Below, piece after piece: positions 1 to 6,789 of a stretch of DNA of 9,657 nucleotides; the first letter of the stretch is position 1, and each line of letters begins with the position of its first letter. Location of the stretch: positions 1 to 9,657 of the forward strand of contig DAOVVO010000050.1 in NCBI GenBank assembly GCA_030637135.1. Reading direction: 5' to 3'. Made by a program: the position numbers and the translations under genes. This DNA is from Nitrospirota bacterium. GTDB taxonomy: Bacteria; Nitrospirota; Thermodesulfovibrionia; UBA6902; BMS3Bbin08. The notes under the pieces are model-generated. The model ran no database searches. It was not told the origin of the DNA and saw nothing but the letters and a program-made list of their open reading frames with translations.

Positions 1-35
1 TTATTTTAAATCGTATCAATACTATCACTCATTTT

Positions 36-710
36 TTACACAGTAAACGATGTTGATCTTGCACCTTTTTCCTTTGTAGCCTTAGCAGGATTTCCCCACA
101 CACCACCTCGCCAATATTTAAGCTTATCTCTTACCACAAAAGGCTTAGGAAGTTTTGGATATTCCTCTCGAGAACGTCCTTTTACAAGTCGGGGAGCAAG
201 AGATATAACAAGGGATGTTTCGAGTTCACCTGCATGTGAATCATCAGGGGTATCGGTAAGCAAAGAAAGTTCTTTAGAAAGAATATTATAGGGGGAAAGG
301 ACTGCTATTCTTATCCCGTCAAGCTCTTCTATCAAGATCTCAGCCACTTCTCTTAATGCAGACATGTGAAGTCCTCCCCCATGGCCTGATATGAGAATAA
401 AATTCCTGAGTCCCTTGTGAAAAGCATCCTTGACAATATCAGTTGTTAATCTTCTGAGAGTTTCAGGGGTTACGCTTATCGTTCCAGGATGTTTTCTTGT
501 AGTGGTACAAACACCATAATAAACAGGAGGCGCGAGGAATACCGGTCTTTTCTTTACCACACGTTTGAGTATTTCATGTACTATGAGGGTATCTGTATGT
601 AAAGGGAGATGTCTGCCGTGCTCTTCCACTGTGCCAAAAGGAAAAATTATTGTCTTAGTTCTTCTTAAATGTTTCGTAAATTCTGTCATTGTTGCTTCTT
701 CAAGTATCAT
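36..710 (-). CDS. Creatininase-family metal-dependent amidohydrolase
   Basis: This 224-residue protein has the creatininase fold signature. Family members are metal-dependent amidohydrolases (creatininase, the peptidase MftE, formamide hydrolases of cofactor pathways). The metal-site motif VEEHGRHLPLHTD is at residues 28-40, with E29, H31 and D40 as likely ligands. A glycine-rich SGHGGG is at 108-113 (H110), HAGE at 159-162 (E162), and a late GVWGNPAKAT at 203-212. The family usually has N in NGHGGN where this protein has G113. The ATG at 710 is preceded by AGGAGG (719-724) with 8 nt spacing, so it is preferred over the internal Met8. The C-terminus stops about 12 residues after GNPAKAT, whereas relatives usually continue with a final helix, so the tail is short or frameshifted. 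It lies downstream of the membrane-protein gene on the same strand, 179 bp away. The exact substrate cannot be read from the sequence. Confidence 0.85.
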   Translation of the reverse strand: MILEEATMTEFTKHLRRTKTIIFPFGTVEEHGRHLPLHTDTLIVHEILKRVVKKRPVFLAPPVYYGVCTTTRKHPGTISVTPETLRRLTTDIVKDAFHKGLRNFILISGHGGGLHMSALREVAEILIEELDGIRIAVLSPYNILSKELSLLTDTPDDSHAGELETSLVISLAPRLVKGRSREEYPKLPKPFVVRDKLKYWRGGVWGNPAKATKEKGARSTSFTV

Positions 711-718
711 AAAAACAG

Positions 719-724
719 CCTCCT
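719..724 (-). promoter_or_regulatory. Shine-Dalgarno site of the creatininase-family gene
   Basis: AGGAGG on the minus strand lies 8 nt before the ATG at 710. It decides between that start and the second in-frame ATG seven codons later, which lacks a comparable site. Confidence 0.7.
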
Positions 725-831
725 GAATCTATAGCAAAGGAAATAGTACATACAGGGTTAAAAAATATCTCTCGGAAGGCAGGTAAATAGTAAAAATTTT
801 AATATTTACTGAAAAATCTTTATTGCACCGC

Positions 832-875
832 TGCACAGAAAAGTCTGGTTTAAAGTATCCGGCCCTTTCTGTGCA
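832..875 (-). repeat. Perfect 10-bp inverted repeat downstream of the membrane-protein gene
   Basis: Arms TGCACAGAAA (832-841) and TTTCTGTGCA (866-875) are perfect complements separated by 24 nt. They begin 15 nt after the stop codon of the minus-strand gene at 890-2407. On that strand the hairpin is followed only loosely by a T-run (about 15 nt later, at 812-816). It is therefore more likely a 3' mRNA stem or weak terminator than a classic intrinsic terminator. A protein-binding dyad upstream of the creatininase gene is the alternative. Confidence 0.45.
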
Positions 876-889
876 AGGTACACACAATA

Positions 890-2407
890 TCAGGATTTTT
901 TATCCCTTTTTTTCTCCCCTTTCATTTTAGAAATCAATTTATCAACCTCACGGGCTGCGATATCCCTACCGCCAATACCAACCGCTAATGCAAGGGCAAG
1001 CGCAATTGCTCCAAGCAACAGGCTAAATGCCAGGGTTATAATATCATTTGCAAGTCCCATCTGCCTGAGAGCCATTGCAGAAACGAGTATAATAATAGCT
1101 ACCCTCGCAGTCAGGGCCATAATCCCGCTTTGTTTACTACCTGTGCCTTCTATCAAATTCGCAACCATACTCGCCAAGTAAAGACCTATGCCAAAGATAA
1201 TGAGACCCATAATAATCTGTCCGGCAAATACCATAAACCGGGAAATTAACGTTGCAAGTGCACTAAACTGCAGGATTTGTGAAGCCTGCATCGCAGCAAA
1301 CAGCATAATTGCAACGAGGATTGCGTACCCAACAATCTCCGAAGGGGTTTTCTTCCCTTCAGCGGTTTCTTTCCCTATTCCAAGTTTCGCTAAAATAGCA
1401 TTGAAACCTACGCCGGCAAGAAGGTTTACTACTAATTCACATACGAGACGCCCGATTATATAGGCAATAATAAAAATTACAACTGCTGCAAAAATGGAAG
1501 GAACGGAATCGAGTGCTGTCTGAAGCATTTGTTTGGCAGGCGTTGAAATAGATTCAATTTTCAGAGTGTCTAAAGCGGCAATTGCAATCGGTATAAGTAT
1601 CAATATGTAGAGAAGCATCCCGATGATTCCTGAAAGCGTCTTATCGCCTATAGTCTTTGCGAGTCCTATTTTCTCACTTAAGCGGTCAACCCCTGCTGCT
1701 GAAAGCAGGTTCACCCCTATCCCGCGAATAATACGTGCAATAAACCACCCGATGAGGAGGATAATCCCTGCTGCAAGTATATTTGGAAGTAATGCAAGGA
1801 TATTGTCAATCATACTCTGTACAGGGGTAAGAAGACCTTCTAATGCCAGTGCATTCAATACTGCCGGCAGAAAAAAGAGGAAGACGAGCCAGTAAACAGC
1901 ATTTGCCAGCGAGCTCGTCACAGGAAGGCTTTCCTTGCCTTCGATTTGAGCCTGACCGCCAAGTTTTTCATCTATCTTTGCAGCTCCAAGTCCTTTAGAA
2001 ATAAGTGCCCTTAAAACGCTCGCAACAACCCATGCAACTAAAAGGAGAAGTCCTGCACCGATAATGCGTGGGGAAAATTCAAACAACTTGTTCAGCAACC
2101 TGTTAATCGGGTCAGTCACCATTGTCAGCCCAAGAGCCTGAAAAAACGCAATAAGTGTAAAAAGCATGATTAAATAGAATGCCCCTTTGGGCACCCACTT
2201 TTCAGCCCCAACTGTTTGGCTTTCATCACCGGCAATCCATTTAGCTAACTTATTGTCCAATTTTGTTCTTTTAAGGACTTTCCTGAGTGCTGCAGACACT
2301 AAAAGTGCAGCAAGCCACCCGACGACAAGTATGAGGACAGCACCAATCAAATTTGGGATATATCCCCCAATGTTCCGTAAAATGTCAGTAAACATGCCTG
2401 TTTCCAT
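890..2407 (-). CDS. Multi-pass membrane protein of repeated CmpX/MscS-like TM modules
   Basis: This 505-residue hydrophobic protein has about ten or eleven predicted membrane helices. A recurring module can be seen five times, starting near residues 15, 110, 204, 300 and 390: a loop with Pro or Gly, a helix like NILAAGIILLIGWFIARII, then an amphipathic stretch such as LLSAAGVDRLSEKIG. This is the 'conserved TM helix' repeat of CmpX-type proteins, usually annotated as mechanosensitive-channel-like. The last helix ends in ALALAVGIGGRDIAAREVD (471-489), which resembles the pore-helix end of MscS. The soluble beta domain that follows in MscS is missing; only a lysine-rich tail remains. The family is thought to act in membrane tension or envelope stress, so the role here is inferred. 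The start is fixed by a strong Shine-Dalgarno sequence. It diverges from trxA. Confidence 0.8.
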   Translation of the reverse strand: METGMFTDILRNIGGYIPNLIGAVLILVVGWLAALLVSAALRKVLKRTKLDNKLAKWIAGDESQTVGAEKWVPKGAFYLIMLFTLIAFFQALGLTMVTDPINRLLNKLFEFSPRIIGAGLLLLVAWVVASVLRALISKGLGAAKIDEKLGGQAQIEGKESLPVTSSLANAVYWLVFLFFLPAVLNALALEGLLTPVQSMIDNILALLPNILAAGIILLIGWFIARIIRGIGVNLLSAAGVDRLSEKIGLAKTIGDKTLSGIIGMLLYILILIPIAIAALDTLKIESISTPAKQMLQTALDSVPSIFAAVVIFIIAYIIGRLVCELVVNLLAGVGFNAILAKLGIGKETAEGKKTPSEIVGYAILVAIMLFAAMQASQILQFSALATLISRFMVFAGQIIMGLIIFGIGLYLASMVANLIEGTGSKQSGIMALTARVAIIILVSAMALRQMGLANDIITLAFSLLLGAIALALALAVGIGGRDIAAREVDKLISKMKGEKKRDKKS

Positions 2408-2411
2408 GGCT

Positions 2412-2421
2412 TCCTCCTTTT
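2412..2421 (-). promoter_or_regulatory. Strong Shine-Dalgarno of the TM-repeat protein
   Basis: AAAAGGAGGA on the minus strand lies 4 nt before the ATG at 2407, confirming that start. No convincing -35/-10 pair for this gene could be found in the AT-rich region beyond it. Confidence 0.65.
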
Positions 2422-2520
2422 TGCTGATATTAAAGTTATAGTTAATACACTATAATACGCTACAGGATTTTTTCATTGATTATAGTATAAACACCCGCTG
2501 TTTTTATATTTATGGGTACC

Positions 2521-2545
2521 CGTTGAGCCACTCAATGATTTTTTT
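2521..2545 (+). terminator. Orphan intrinsic terminator-like hairpin
   Basis: CGTTGAG-CCA-CTCAATG (2521-2537) forms a 7-bp stem (including one G-T pair) with a 3-nt loop. It is followed by A and seven T residues (2539-2545), the classic shape of a plus-strand Rho-independent terminator. No plus-strand gene lies upstream in the gap; the neighbour is on the minus strand. It would end either a short noncoding transcript or a long trxA leader. The stem is short, so confidence is moderate. Confidence 0.5.
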
Positions 2546-2686
2546 AATAGCATTTTAACATCCTCTCAGCAATTGTCAAGTTTTTATTTATCAAAATTTT
2601 AAAAAGGGAATAGGTGGAAATACATTTTTCCCATTTTCTGAAAGATTCACAAGACATTTTTTACAGAGCTCCGCGCCCTAATGGAA

Positions 2687-2716
2687 TTGACAAAGGCTTT
2701 TCTAAAGAAATATAAT
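2687..2716 (+). promoter_or_regulatory. Consensus sigma70 promoter of trxA
   Basis: TTGACA (2687-2692) and TATAAT (2711-2716) match both consensus hexamers exactly, with an 18-bp spacer. Transcription would start near 2723, giving a leader of about 30 nt to the trxA ATG. This is the only strong promoter seen before the run of seven closely spaced plus-strand genes, so it probably drives the whole operon. Confidence 0.8.
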
Positions 2717-2753
2717 TAAAAACTTTTAAATAATGTGCACAGGAGGTAGTTAA

Positions 2754-3083
2754 ATGTCTGACGGTGTTCAAAGTGTTAATTTCGACTCGTGGGATAAGGA
2801 AGTTCTTAAATCACAACAACTTGTAATGGTTGATTTTTGGGCAACATGGTGTGCCCCGTGCAGAATAGTCGCTCCTACAGTTGAAGAGTTAGCTAAAGAA
2901 TATGAAGGAAAAGCAAAATTTGTTAAAGTCAACACTGATGAAAACTCTGAGCTTGCAACCCAATACAAAATCAGGGGAATTCCAACGTTAATGTTTATTA
3001 GAGATGGACAGGTTGTAGACCAGATAGTCGGTGCAGTAGCCAAGGGACAACTGAAAGCAAAGCTCGATTCCCTTCTCGGATAA
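2754..3083 (+). CDS. trxA: Thioredoxin
   Basis: This 109-residue cytoplasmic protein is full length for thioredoxin 1. It reduces protein disulfides and is recharged by thioredoxin reductase. The active-site motif WCAPC is at residues 32-36; proline replaces the glycine of the most common WCGPC. The family cis-proline is P77 in RGIPT. The buried aspartate (D27 in VDFWATWC) and the C-terminal VGAVAKGQL region fit the fold. There is no signal peptide. The ATG follows AGGAGGT (2741-2747) with 6 nt spacing, and a consensus promoter lies just upstream. The stop codon directly touches the trxB start, so the enzyme couple is encoded together. Confidence 0.95.
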   Translation: MSDGVQSVNFDSWDKEVLKSQQLVMVDFWATWCAPCRIVAPTVEELAKEYEGKAKFVKVNTDENSELATQYKIRGIPTLMFIRDGQVVDQIVGAVAKGQLKAKLDSLLG

Positions 3084-4007
3084 ATGCTTTATGATGTTGT
3101 AATTATCGGCGGAGGGCCTGCGGGCCTGACTGCAGGACTTTATACCTCAAGAGCAAAGCTCAAAACACTTCTCATAGAAAAAGGATTGACAGGCGGGCAA
3201 GTGGCGACTACCGAGTTTGTGGAAAATTACCCCGGATTTGATGAAGGTATTTCAGGTATAGAGCTTTCCCGTAAAATGGAAGCACAGGCCAAAAAGTTTG
3301 GCACTGAAATAATTCAGGGAACTGTTCAGCACATATCCTCCGAGGAAAAAATAAAAAAAATAACCCTGGAAGAAAATCAAAAAACATATGAATCAAAAGG
3401 TATTATTATAGCTACTGGTGCCCACCCAAAATATATCGGGGTAGAAGGAGAAAGTAAGTTTAGGGGGAGAGGGGTGTCTTACTGTGCTACGTGCGACGGT
3501 GCATTTTTCAAGGGTGATAAAATTGCAGTTATAGGTGGCGGCGATTCCGCAGTCGAAGAAGCAATTTTTCTGACAAAGTTTGCCGAGCTTGTTTATATAG
3601 TGCACAGGAGAGACAAGTTAAGGGCCATCAAAATCACTCAGGGGCGTGCCTTTGTAAATACAAAAATAAAATTCATCTGGGACTCTATTGTAAAAAAAAT
3701 AGACGGTGAAGATTCTGTAACAGCCCTGCATATAAAAAATGTAAAGACAGGAGAGGAGTCTGTCCTTGATGTGCAGGGTGTTTTCATTTACATTGGTTAT
3801 AACCCGAACACGGAATTCCTCAGGGGTCTCGTAAAGCTCAATGGGAATAATCATATAATCACTGATGATCATATGCACACTTCTGCACCAGGTGTTTTTG
3901 CAGCGGGTGATGTGAGGTCTAAGGGGCTGAAACAGATAGCAACTGCGGTAGGTGATGGAGCTATGGCTGCTGTAACAATTGAAAAATATATCGAAGAAAA
4001 TTTTTAA
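3084..4007 (+). CDS. trxB: Thioredoxin reductase (NADPH)
   Basis: This 307-residue low-molecular-weight flavoprotein transfers electrons from NADPH through FAD and a redox disulfide to thioredoxin. The FAD-binding GGGPAG is at residues 9-14 and the CATC redox disulfide at 134-137. The NADPH-domain GGGDSA is at 151-156 and HRRDKLRA at 174-181, with the arginines that select the NADPH phosphate. The second FAD motif AAGDVR is at 273-278. The ATG immediately follows the trxA stop with zero spacing and has no clear Shine-Dalgarno of its own. Translation therefore probably depends on coupling to trxA. The length and motifs are complete and nothing is broken. Confidence 0.95.
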   Translation: MLYDVVIIGGGPAGLTAGLYTSRAKLKTLLIEKGLTGGQVATTEFVENYPGFDEGISGIELSRKMEAQAKKFGTEIIQGTVQHISSEEKIKKITLEENQKTYESKGIIIATGAHPKYIGVEGESKFRGRGVSYCATCDGAFFKGDKIAVIGGGDSAVEEAIFLTKFAELVYIVHRRDKLRAIKITQGRAFVNTKIKFIWDSIVKKIDGEDSVTALHIKNVKTGEESVLDVQGVFIYIGYNPNTEFLRGLVKLNGNNHIITDDHMHTSAPGVFAAGDVRSKGLKQIATAVGDGAMAAVTIEKYIEENF

Positions 4008-4045
4008 ATAATTATTCTGTCTCCCACCTACTGGAAAGGCAAAAA

Positions 4046-5371
4046 ATGTTCGAAGCATTATCAGAAAGATTAGAAGGAGTATTGAAAAAACTAAAAGGGC
4101 GTGGCCTCTTAAGAGAAGAAGACATTGTCTCTGCCCTGAAAGAGATTAAAATAGCTCTTCTTGAGGCAGACGTTAATTTTAAGGTTGTTAAAGACTTTAC
4201 CGAAAAAGTGAGGGTTAAAGCCATCGGTAAAGAAGTGATAGAAAGTATTACGCCGGGACAGCAGGTTGTAAAGATAGTCCATGATGAATTATGCAGACTT
4301 ATGGGCGGAGGGCACAGCAAGATTAATCTCTCCCCTAACCCGCCCACTGTGCTCATGTTTGTAGGTATTCATGGTTCAGGCAAGACAACATCAGCGGCAA
4401 AACTAGCAAAAAGATTTAAAAAAGATGGCAGAAGACCTATGCTCGTTGCTCTGGACACCGCACGACCCGCTGCTATCGAACAGCTGACCACGCTCGGTAC
4501 TCAAATTGATGTTCCGGTATATGCCACAAATCCGGGAGATTCTCCTGTAAAGATTGGTTTAGATGCCGTTAAACAGGCTCATGCTCAAGGAAGAGACGTG
4601 ATGATCCTCGATACAGCAGGCAGACTACACATTGATGAACAATTAATGAACGAGCTTGATGACATAAAAAGAGAGGTTAATCCAAAGGAAATATTACTCG
4701 TGGCTGACGCTATGACAGGACAAGATGCTGTAAACATTGCGAAGTCTTTTAACGAGAGACTTGGTATTGATGGCATTATTCTTACCAAAATGGAAGGTGA
4801 CGCCAGGGGTGGGGCTGCCCTTTCCATGATCTCGGTCACGGGAAAACCCATAAAGTTTATCGGGGTAGGAGAAAAAATTGATTCCCTGGAACCATTTCAT
4901 CCTGATAGAATGGCATCAAGAATATTGGGTATGGGGGATGTAGTAACTCTTGTAGAAAAGGCTCAGGATACCGTTGATATTAATGAAGCAGCACAATTAC
5001 AGAAAAAACTGAGCGAGGACAAGTTTACGTTTGATGACCTGAAAAATCAGCTTAACCAGATTAGAAAAATGGGTCCTCTTGAAAACATACTCGCTATGAT
5101 TCCGGGGCTTGGGAAACAGCTCAAGGGGCATTCTGTAGATGACAGAGCGCTCATAAAAATCGATGCAATAATTAATTCCATGACAAAACAGGAAAGGACT
5201 AACTATGCTATAATAAACGCCAGCCGGAAAAGACGAATAGCACTCGGAAGCGGTACTACCGTACCGGACGTAAACAGACTGATAAAACAATATATCGGGA
5301 TGAAAAAAATGATGAAGACTTTCAGAAGAAGCGGAAAATTCAAACTCGGTAATTTTTTAAATTCTGGCTAA
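4046..5371 (+). CDS. ffh: Signal recognition particle GTPase Ffh (SRP54)
   Basis: This 441-residue protein is the GTPase and signal-sequence-binding subunit of the bacterial signal recognition particle. It binds 4.5S RNA and delivers ribosome-nascent chains to FtsY at the membrane. Domains in order: the N helical bundle (about 1-85); the G domain (about 100-295) with P-loop GIHGSGKTT at 107-115, DTARPAA at 137-143, DTAGR at 189-193 and TKMEGDARGG at 247-256; and the M domain (about 320-441) with the RNA-binding SRKRRIALGSG at 393-403 and a short methionine-rich tail. The P-loop has His where most Ffh proteins have Gln (GLQGSGKTT). The start is supported by GGAAAGG at 4033-4039. It lies 38 bp after trxB and 43 bp before rpsP. 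Confidence 0.96.
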   Translation: MFEALSERLEGVLKKLKGRGLLREEDIVSALKEIKIALLEADVNFKVVKDFTEKVRVKAIGKEVIESITPGQQVVKIVHDELCRLMGGGHSKINLSPNPPTVLMFVGIHGSGKTTSAAKLAKRFKKDGRRPMLVALDTARPAAIEQLTTLGTQIDVPVYATNPGDSPVKIGLDAVKQAHAQGRDVMILDTAGRLHIDEQLMNELDDIKREVNPKEILLVADAMTGQDAVNIAKSFNERLGIDGIILTKMEGDARGGAALSMISVTGKPIKFIGVGEKIDSLEPFHPDRMASRILGMGDVVTLVEKAQDTVDINEAAQLQKKLSEDKFTFDDLKNQLNQIRKMGPLENILAMIPGLGKQLKGHSVDDRALIKIDAIINSMTKQERTNYAIINASRKRRIALGSGTTVPDVNRLIKQYIGMKKMMKTFRRSGKFKLGNFLNSG

Positions 5372-5400
5372 TCCCTGGTTGCTATACTGTGCGGGGTATA

Positions 5401-5408
5401 GAGGAGGA
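5401..5408 (+). promoter_or_regulatory. Ribosome-binding site fixing the rpsP GTG start
   Basis: GAGGAGGA lies 6 nt before the GTG at 5415. It rules out the longer reading from the TTG at 5379, which would contain this site within its coding sequence. Confidence 0.75.
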
Positions 5409-5414
5409 TACAAC

Positions 5415-5651
5415 GTGGTAAAAATAAGATTGACACGAAAGGGCACTAAAAAAAGACCTTTCTATAGAGTCATTGCTGCTGATTCAAGGACAAGAAGAGA
5501 CGGACCTTTTTTAGAAATTCTCGGGACTTACAATCCTTTAAAAGAGCCCTCAGAGGTTAAAATAAATACGGAAAGAGCTCAATATTGGCTTGACCATGGT
5601 GCACAGCCGACTCCCAGCGTTAAAAAACTTTTGAAACTCGCTGGCCTATGA
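5415..5651 (+). CDS. rpsP: 30S ribosomal protein S16
   Basis: This is small-subunit protein S16, 78 residues when started at the GTG at 5415. The N-terminus VKIRLTRKGTKKRPFYRVIAAD is the family signature. It continues with GPFLEILGTYNP (30-41) and ends with HGAQPTPSVKKLLKLAGL (61-78). The open frame extends upstream to a TTG at 5379, but those 12 extra residues are not family-like. GAGGAGGA at 5401-5408 sits 6 nt before the GTG, so the shorter form is right. It follows ffh and precedes the KH gene, the usual arrangement of the S16 operon. Confidence 0.95.
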   Translation: MVKIRLTRKGTKKRPFYRVIAADSRTRRDGPFLEILGTYNPLKEPSEVKINTERAQYWLDHGAQPTPSVKKLLKLAGL

Positions 5652-5692
5652 AAGGCAGCTTATATTCTTAGTGTTCATATGGAGGTAGTTCG

Positions 5693-5923
5693 ATGAAAGA
5701 GTTAATCGTTCAGATAGCAAAAGCCCTGGTTGACAAACCAGAGGAGGTCTCCGTTTCTGAAGTAGTAGGAGAAAGGACAACTGTTTTCGAATTGCGAGTT
5801 GCATCAACTGATCTTGGCAAGGTTATCGGGAAACAGGGAAAAACAGCACGGGCAATGAGAACTCTCTTAAGTGCCTCTGGAACAAAGATCGGCAAGAGGT
5901 GTGTTCTTGAGATATTAGAATAG
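5693..5923 (+). CDS. khpA: KH-domain RNA-binding protein KhpA (YlqC-type)
   Basis: This 76-residue protein is a single type II KH domain with little else. The RNA-gripping loop is IGKQGKTA at residues 45-52 (GxxG = G46-K47-Q48-G49), preceded by a strand-rich region (FELRVASTDLGKV). Its length and position between rpsP and the trmD region are typical of the KhpA/YlqC family. Where that family has been studied, it partners with KhpB in RNA binding that affects cell division and ribosome maturation. GGAGGT at 5681-5686 precedes the ATG by 6 nt. It lies 41 bp after rpsP. The gene that normally follows, rimM, is absent here. Confidence 0.92.
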   Translation: MKELIVQIAKALVDKPEEVSVSEVVGERTTVFELRVASTDLGKVIGKQGKTARAMRTLLSASGTKIGKRCVLEILE

Positions 5924-5960
5924 ACTCATACTAAGTCTCATTATGCAATGTGCACCATAC

Positions 5961-5988
5961 AAATATGAAGAGAGTCTCTCTCATATTT
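5961..5988 (+). promoter_or_regulatory. Hairpin directly preceding the trmD ribosome-binding site
   Basis: AAATATGA (5961-5968) and TCATATTT (5981-5988) are perfect 8-bp arms. Inside them, after a one-base bulge, GAGA pairs with TCTC around a 3-nt loop. The 3' arm ends exactly where the AAGGA Shine-Dalgarno (5989-5993) of trmD begins. There is no T-run, so it is not a standard terminator. It could tune trmD translation or be a processing site; that role is inference. Confidence 0.5.
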
Positions 5989-5998
5989 AAGGATATAC

Positions 5999-6748
5999 AT
6001 GAAATGCGACGTCCTGACTCTCTTCCCTGATATTATAAATACCTACCTCAGAGAGAGCATTTTAAAAAGGGCCCAGGAAAAAATGCTTATTGAGGTTACA
6101 CCTTATAATATCAGGAATTTTACAACGGACAAACATCACACTGTTGACGATTATTCCTTCGGAGGGGGGCCGGGTATGGTCTTGAAGCCCGAACCCATCT
6201 TCAGGGCGATCGATTTTCTTAAAAAAGATAATGTACCACGGCGGGTGGTTCTTCTGAGCCCACAGGGTAAACCATTTAACCAGCTTATTGCGAAGGAGTA
6301 CTCAAGAGAAAAAAGAAGGCTGGTATTTATATGCGGACGGTATGAGGGGATTGACGAAAGAGTACGGCTCGCCTTAATAGATGAAGAAATTTCTATCGGC
6401 GACTATATTATGACTGGTGGAGAGCTGGCCGCACTTGTTATAATTGATGTTTCAACGAGACTTATTCCGGGTGCTTTAGGAGATGAAAAATCAGTCGAGG
6501 AAGAATCATTTTCATGGGGATTACTTGATTACCCCCATTTTACAAGACCCAGGGAATTCCAGGGCCTGAGTGTCCCGGACGTTCTTATTTCAGGCAACCA
6601 TAAAGAGATATTGCGCTGGAGGAGAAAAGAAGCACTAAAAAAGACAATAAAACAAAGACCTGACCTTATAAAAAAAATAAAACTGAGTGACGAGGATAAA
6701 AAGATAATATCAGAACTGGAAATATCCTGTGAAGATGAGAATGATTGA
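5999..6748 (+). CDS. trmD: tRNA (guanine-N1)-methyltransferase, m1G37
   Basis: This 249-residue trefoil-knot (SPOUT) enzyme transfers a methyl group from S-adenosylmethionine to N1 of G37, next to the anticodon, preventing +1 frameshifts. Visible motifs are DVLTLFPDII near the N-terminus, GGGPGMVLKPEPI at 55-67 and the knot motif CGRYEGIDERV at 112-122. SIGDYIMTGGE is at 132-142, R154 in STRLIP, and LLDYPHFTRP at 175-184. The position equivalent to the proposed catalytic Asp169 (DSF in the Haemophilus and E. coli enzymes) reads E169-S-F, a conservative change. AAGGA at 5989-5993 supports the start. It follows khpA by 75 bp with no rimM between, and precedes rplS by 41 bp. Confidence 0.95.
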   Translation: MKCDVLTLFPDIINTYLRESILKRAQEKMLIEVTPYNIRNFTTDKHHTVDDYSFGGGPGMVLKPEPIFRAIDFLKKDNVPRRVVLLSPQGKPFNQLIAKEYSREKRRLVFICGRYEGIDERVRLALIDEEISIGDYIMTGGELAALVIIDVSTRLIPGALGDEKSVEEESFSWGLLDYPHFTRPREFQGLSVPDVLISGNHKEILRWRRKEALKKTIKQRPDLIKKIKLSDEDKKIISELEISCEDEND

Positions 6749-6789
6749 TTCATCGAGCATAACAAATATTATACGGGGAGGAATACTAA

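Larger units (their letters stand above)
2408..2753. other. Divergent intergenic region between the TM-repeat gene and trxA
   Basis: This 346-bp AT-rich gap has no credible coding sequence on either strand. It holds the leader of the minus-strand membrane-protein gene, a TATAAT on the plus strand at 2451-2456 without a good -35, and an 8-bp palindrome GGGTACCC (2514-2521). It also holds a terminator-like hairpin (2521-2545), a weak GGGAA/TTCCC stem around 2606-2632, and the consensus trxA promoter (2687-2716). Confidence 0.7.

Noticed and set aside
2593..2640. Second terminator from the GGGAA/TTCCC stem before trxA
   Set aside because: The stem is only 5 bp with a long loop and a short, interrupted T-run. 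It is unlikely to form stably.
3618..4058. A 146-codon open frame on the minus strand across the end of trxB
   Set aside because: It lies antisense to a clearly conserved reductase, its Cys/Phe/Tyr-rich translation shows no family motifs, and it has no ribosome site. It is a shadow frame.
5379..5414. A longer S16 protein starting at TTG 5379
   Set aside because: The added residues are not S16-like and the strong GAGGAGGA site lies inside them, correctly spaced for the GTG at 5415.
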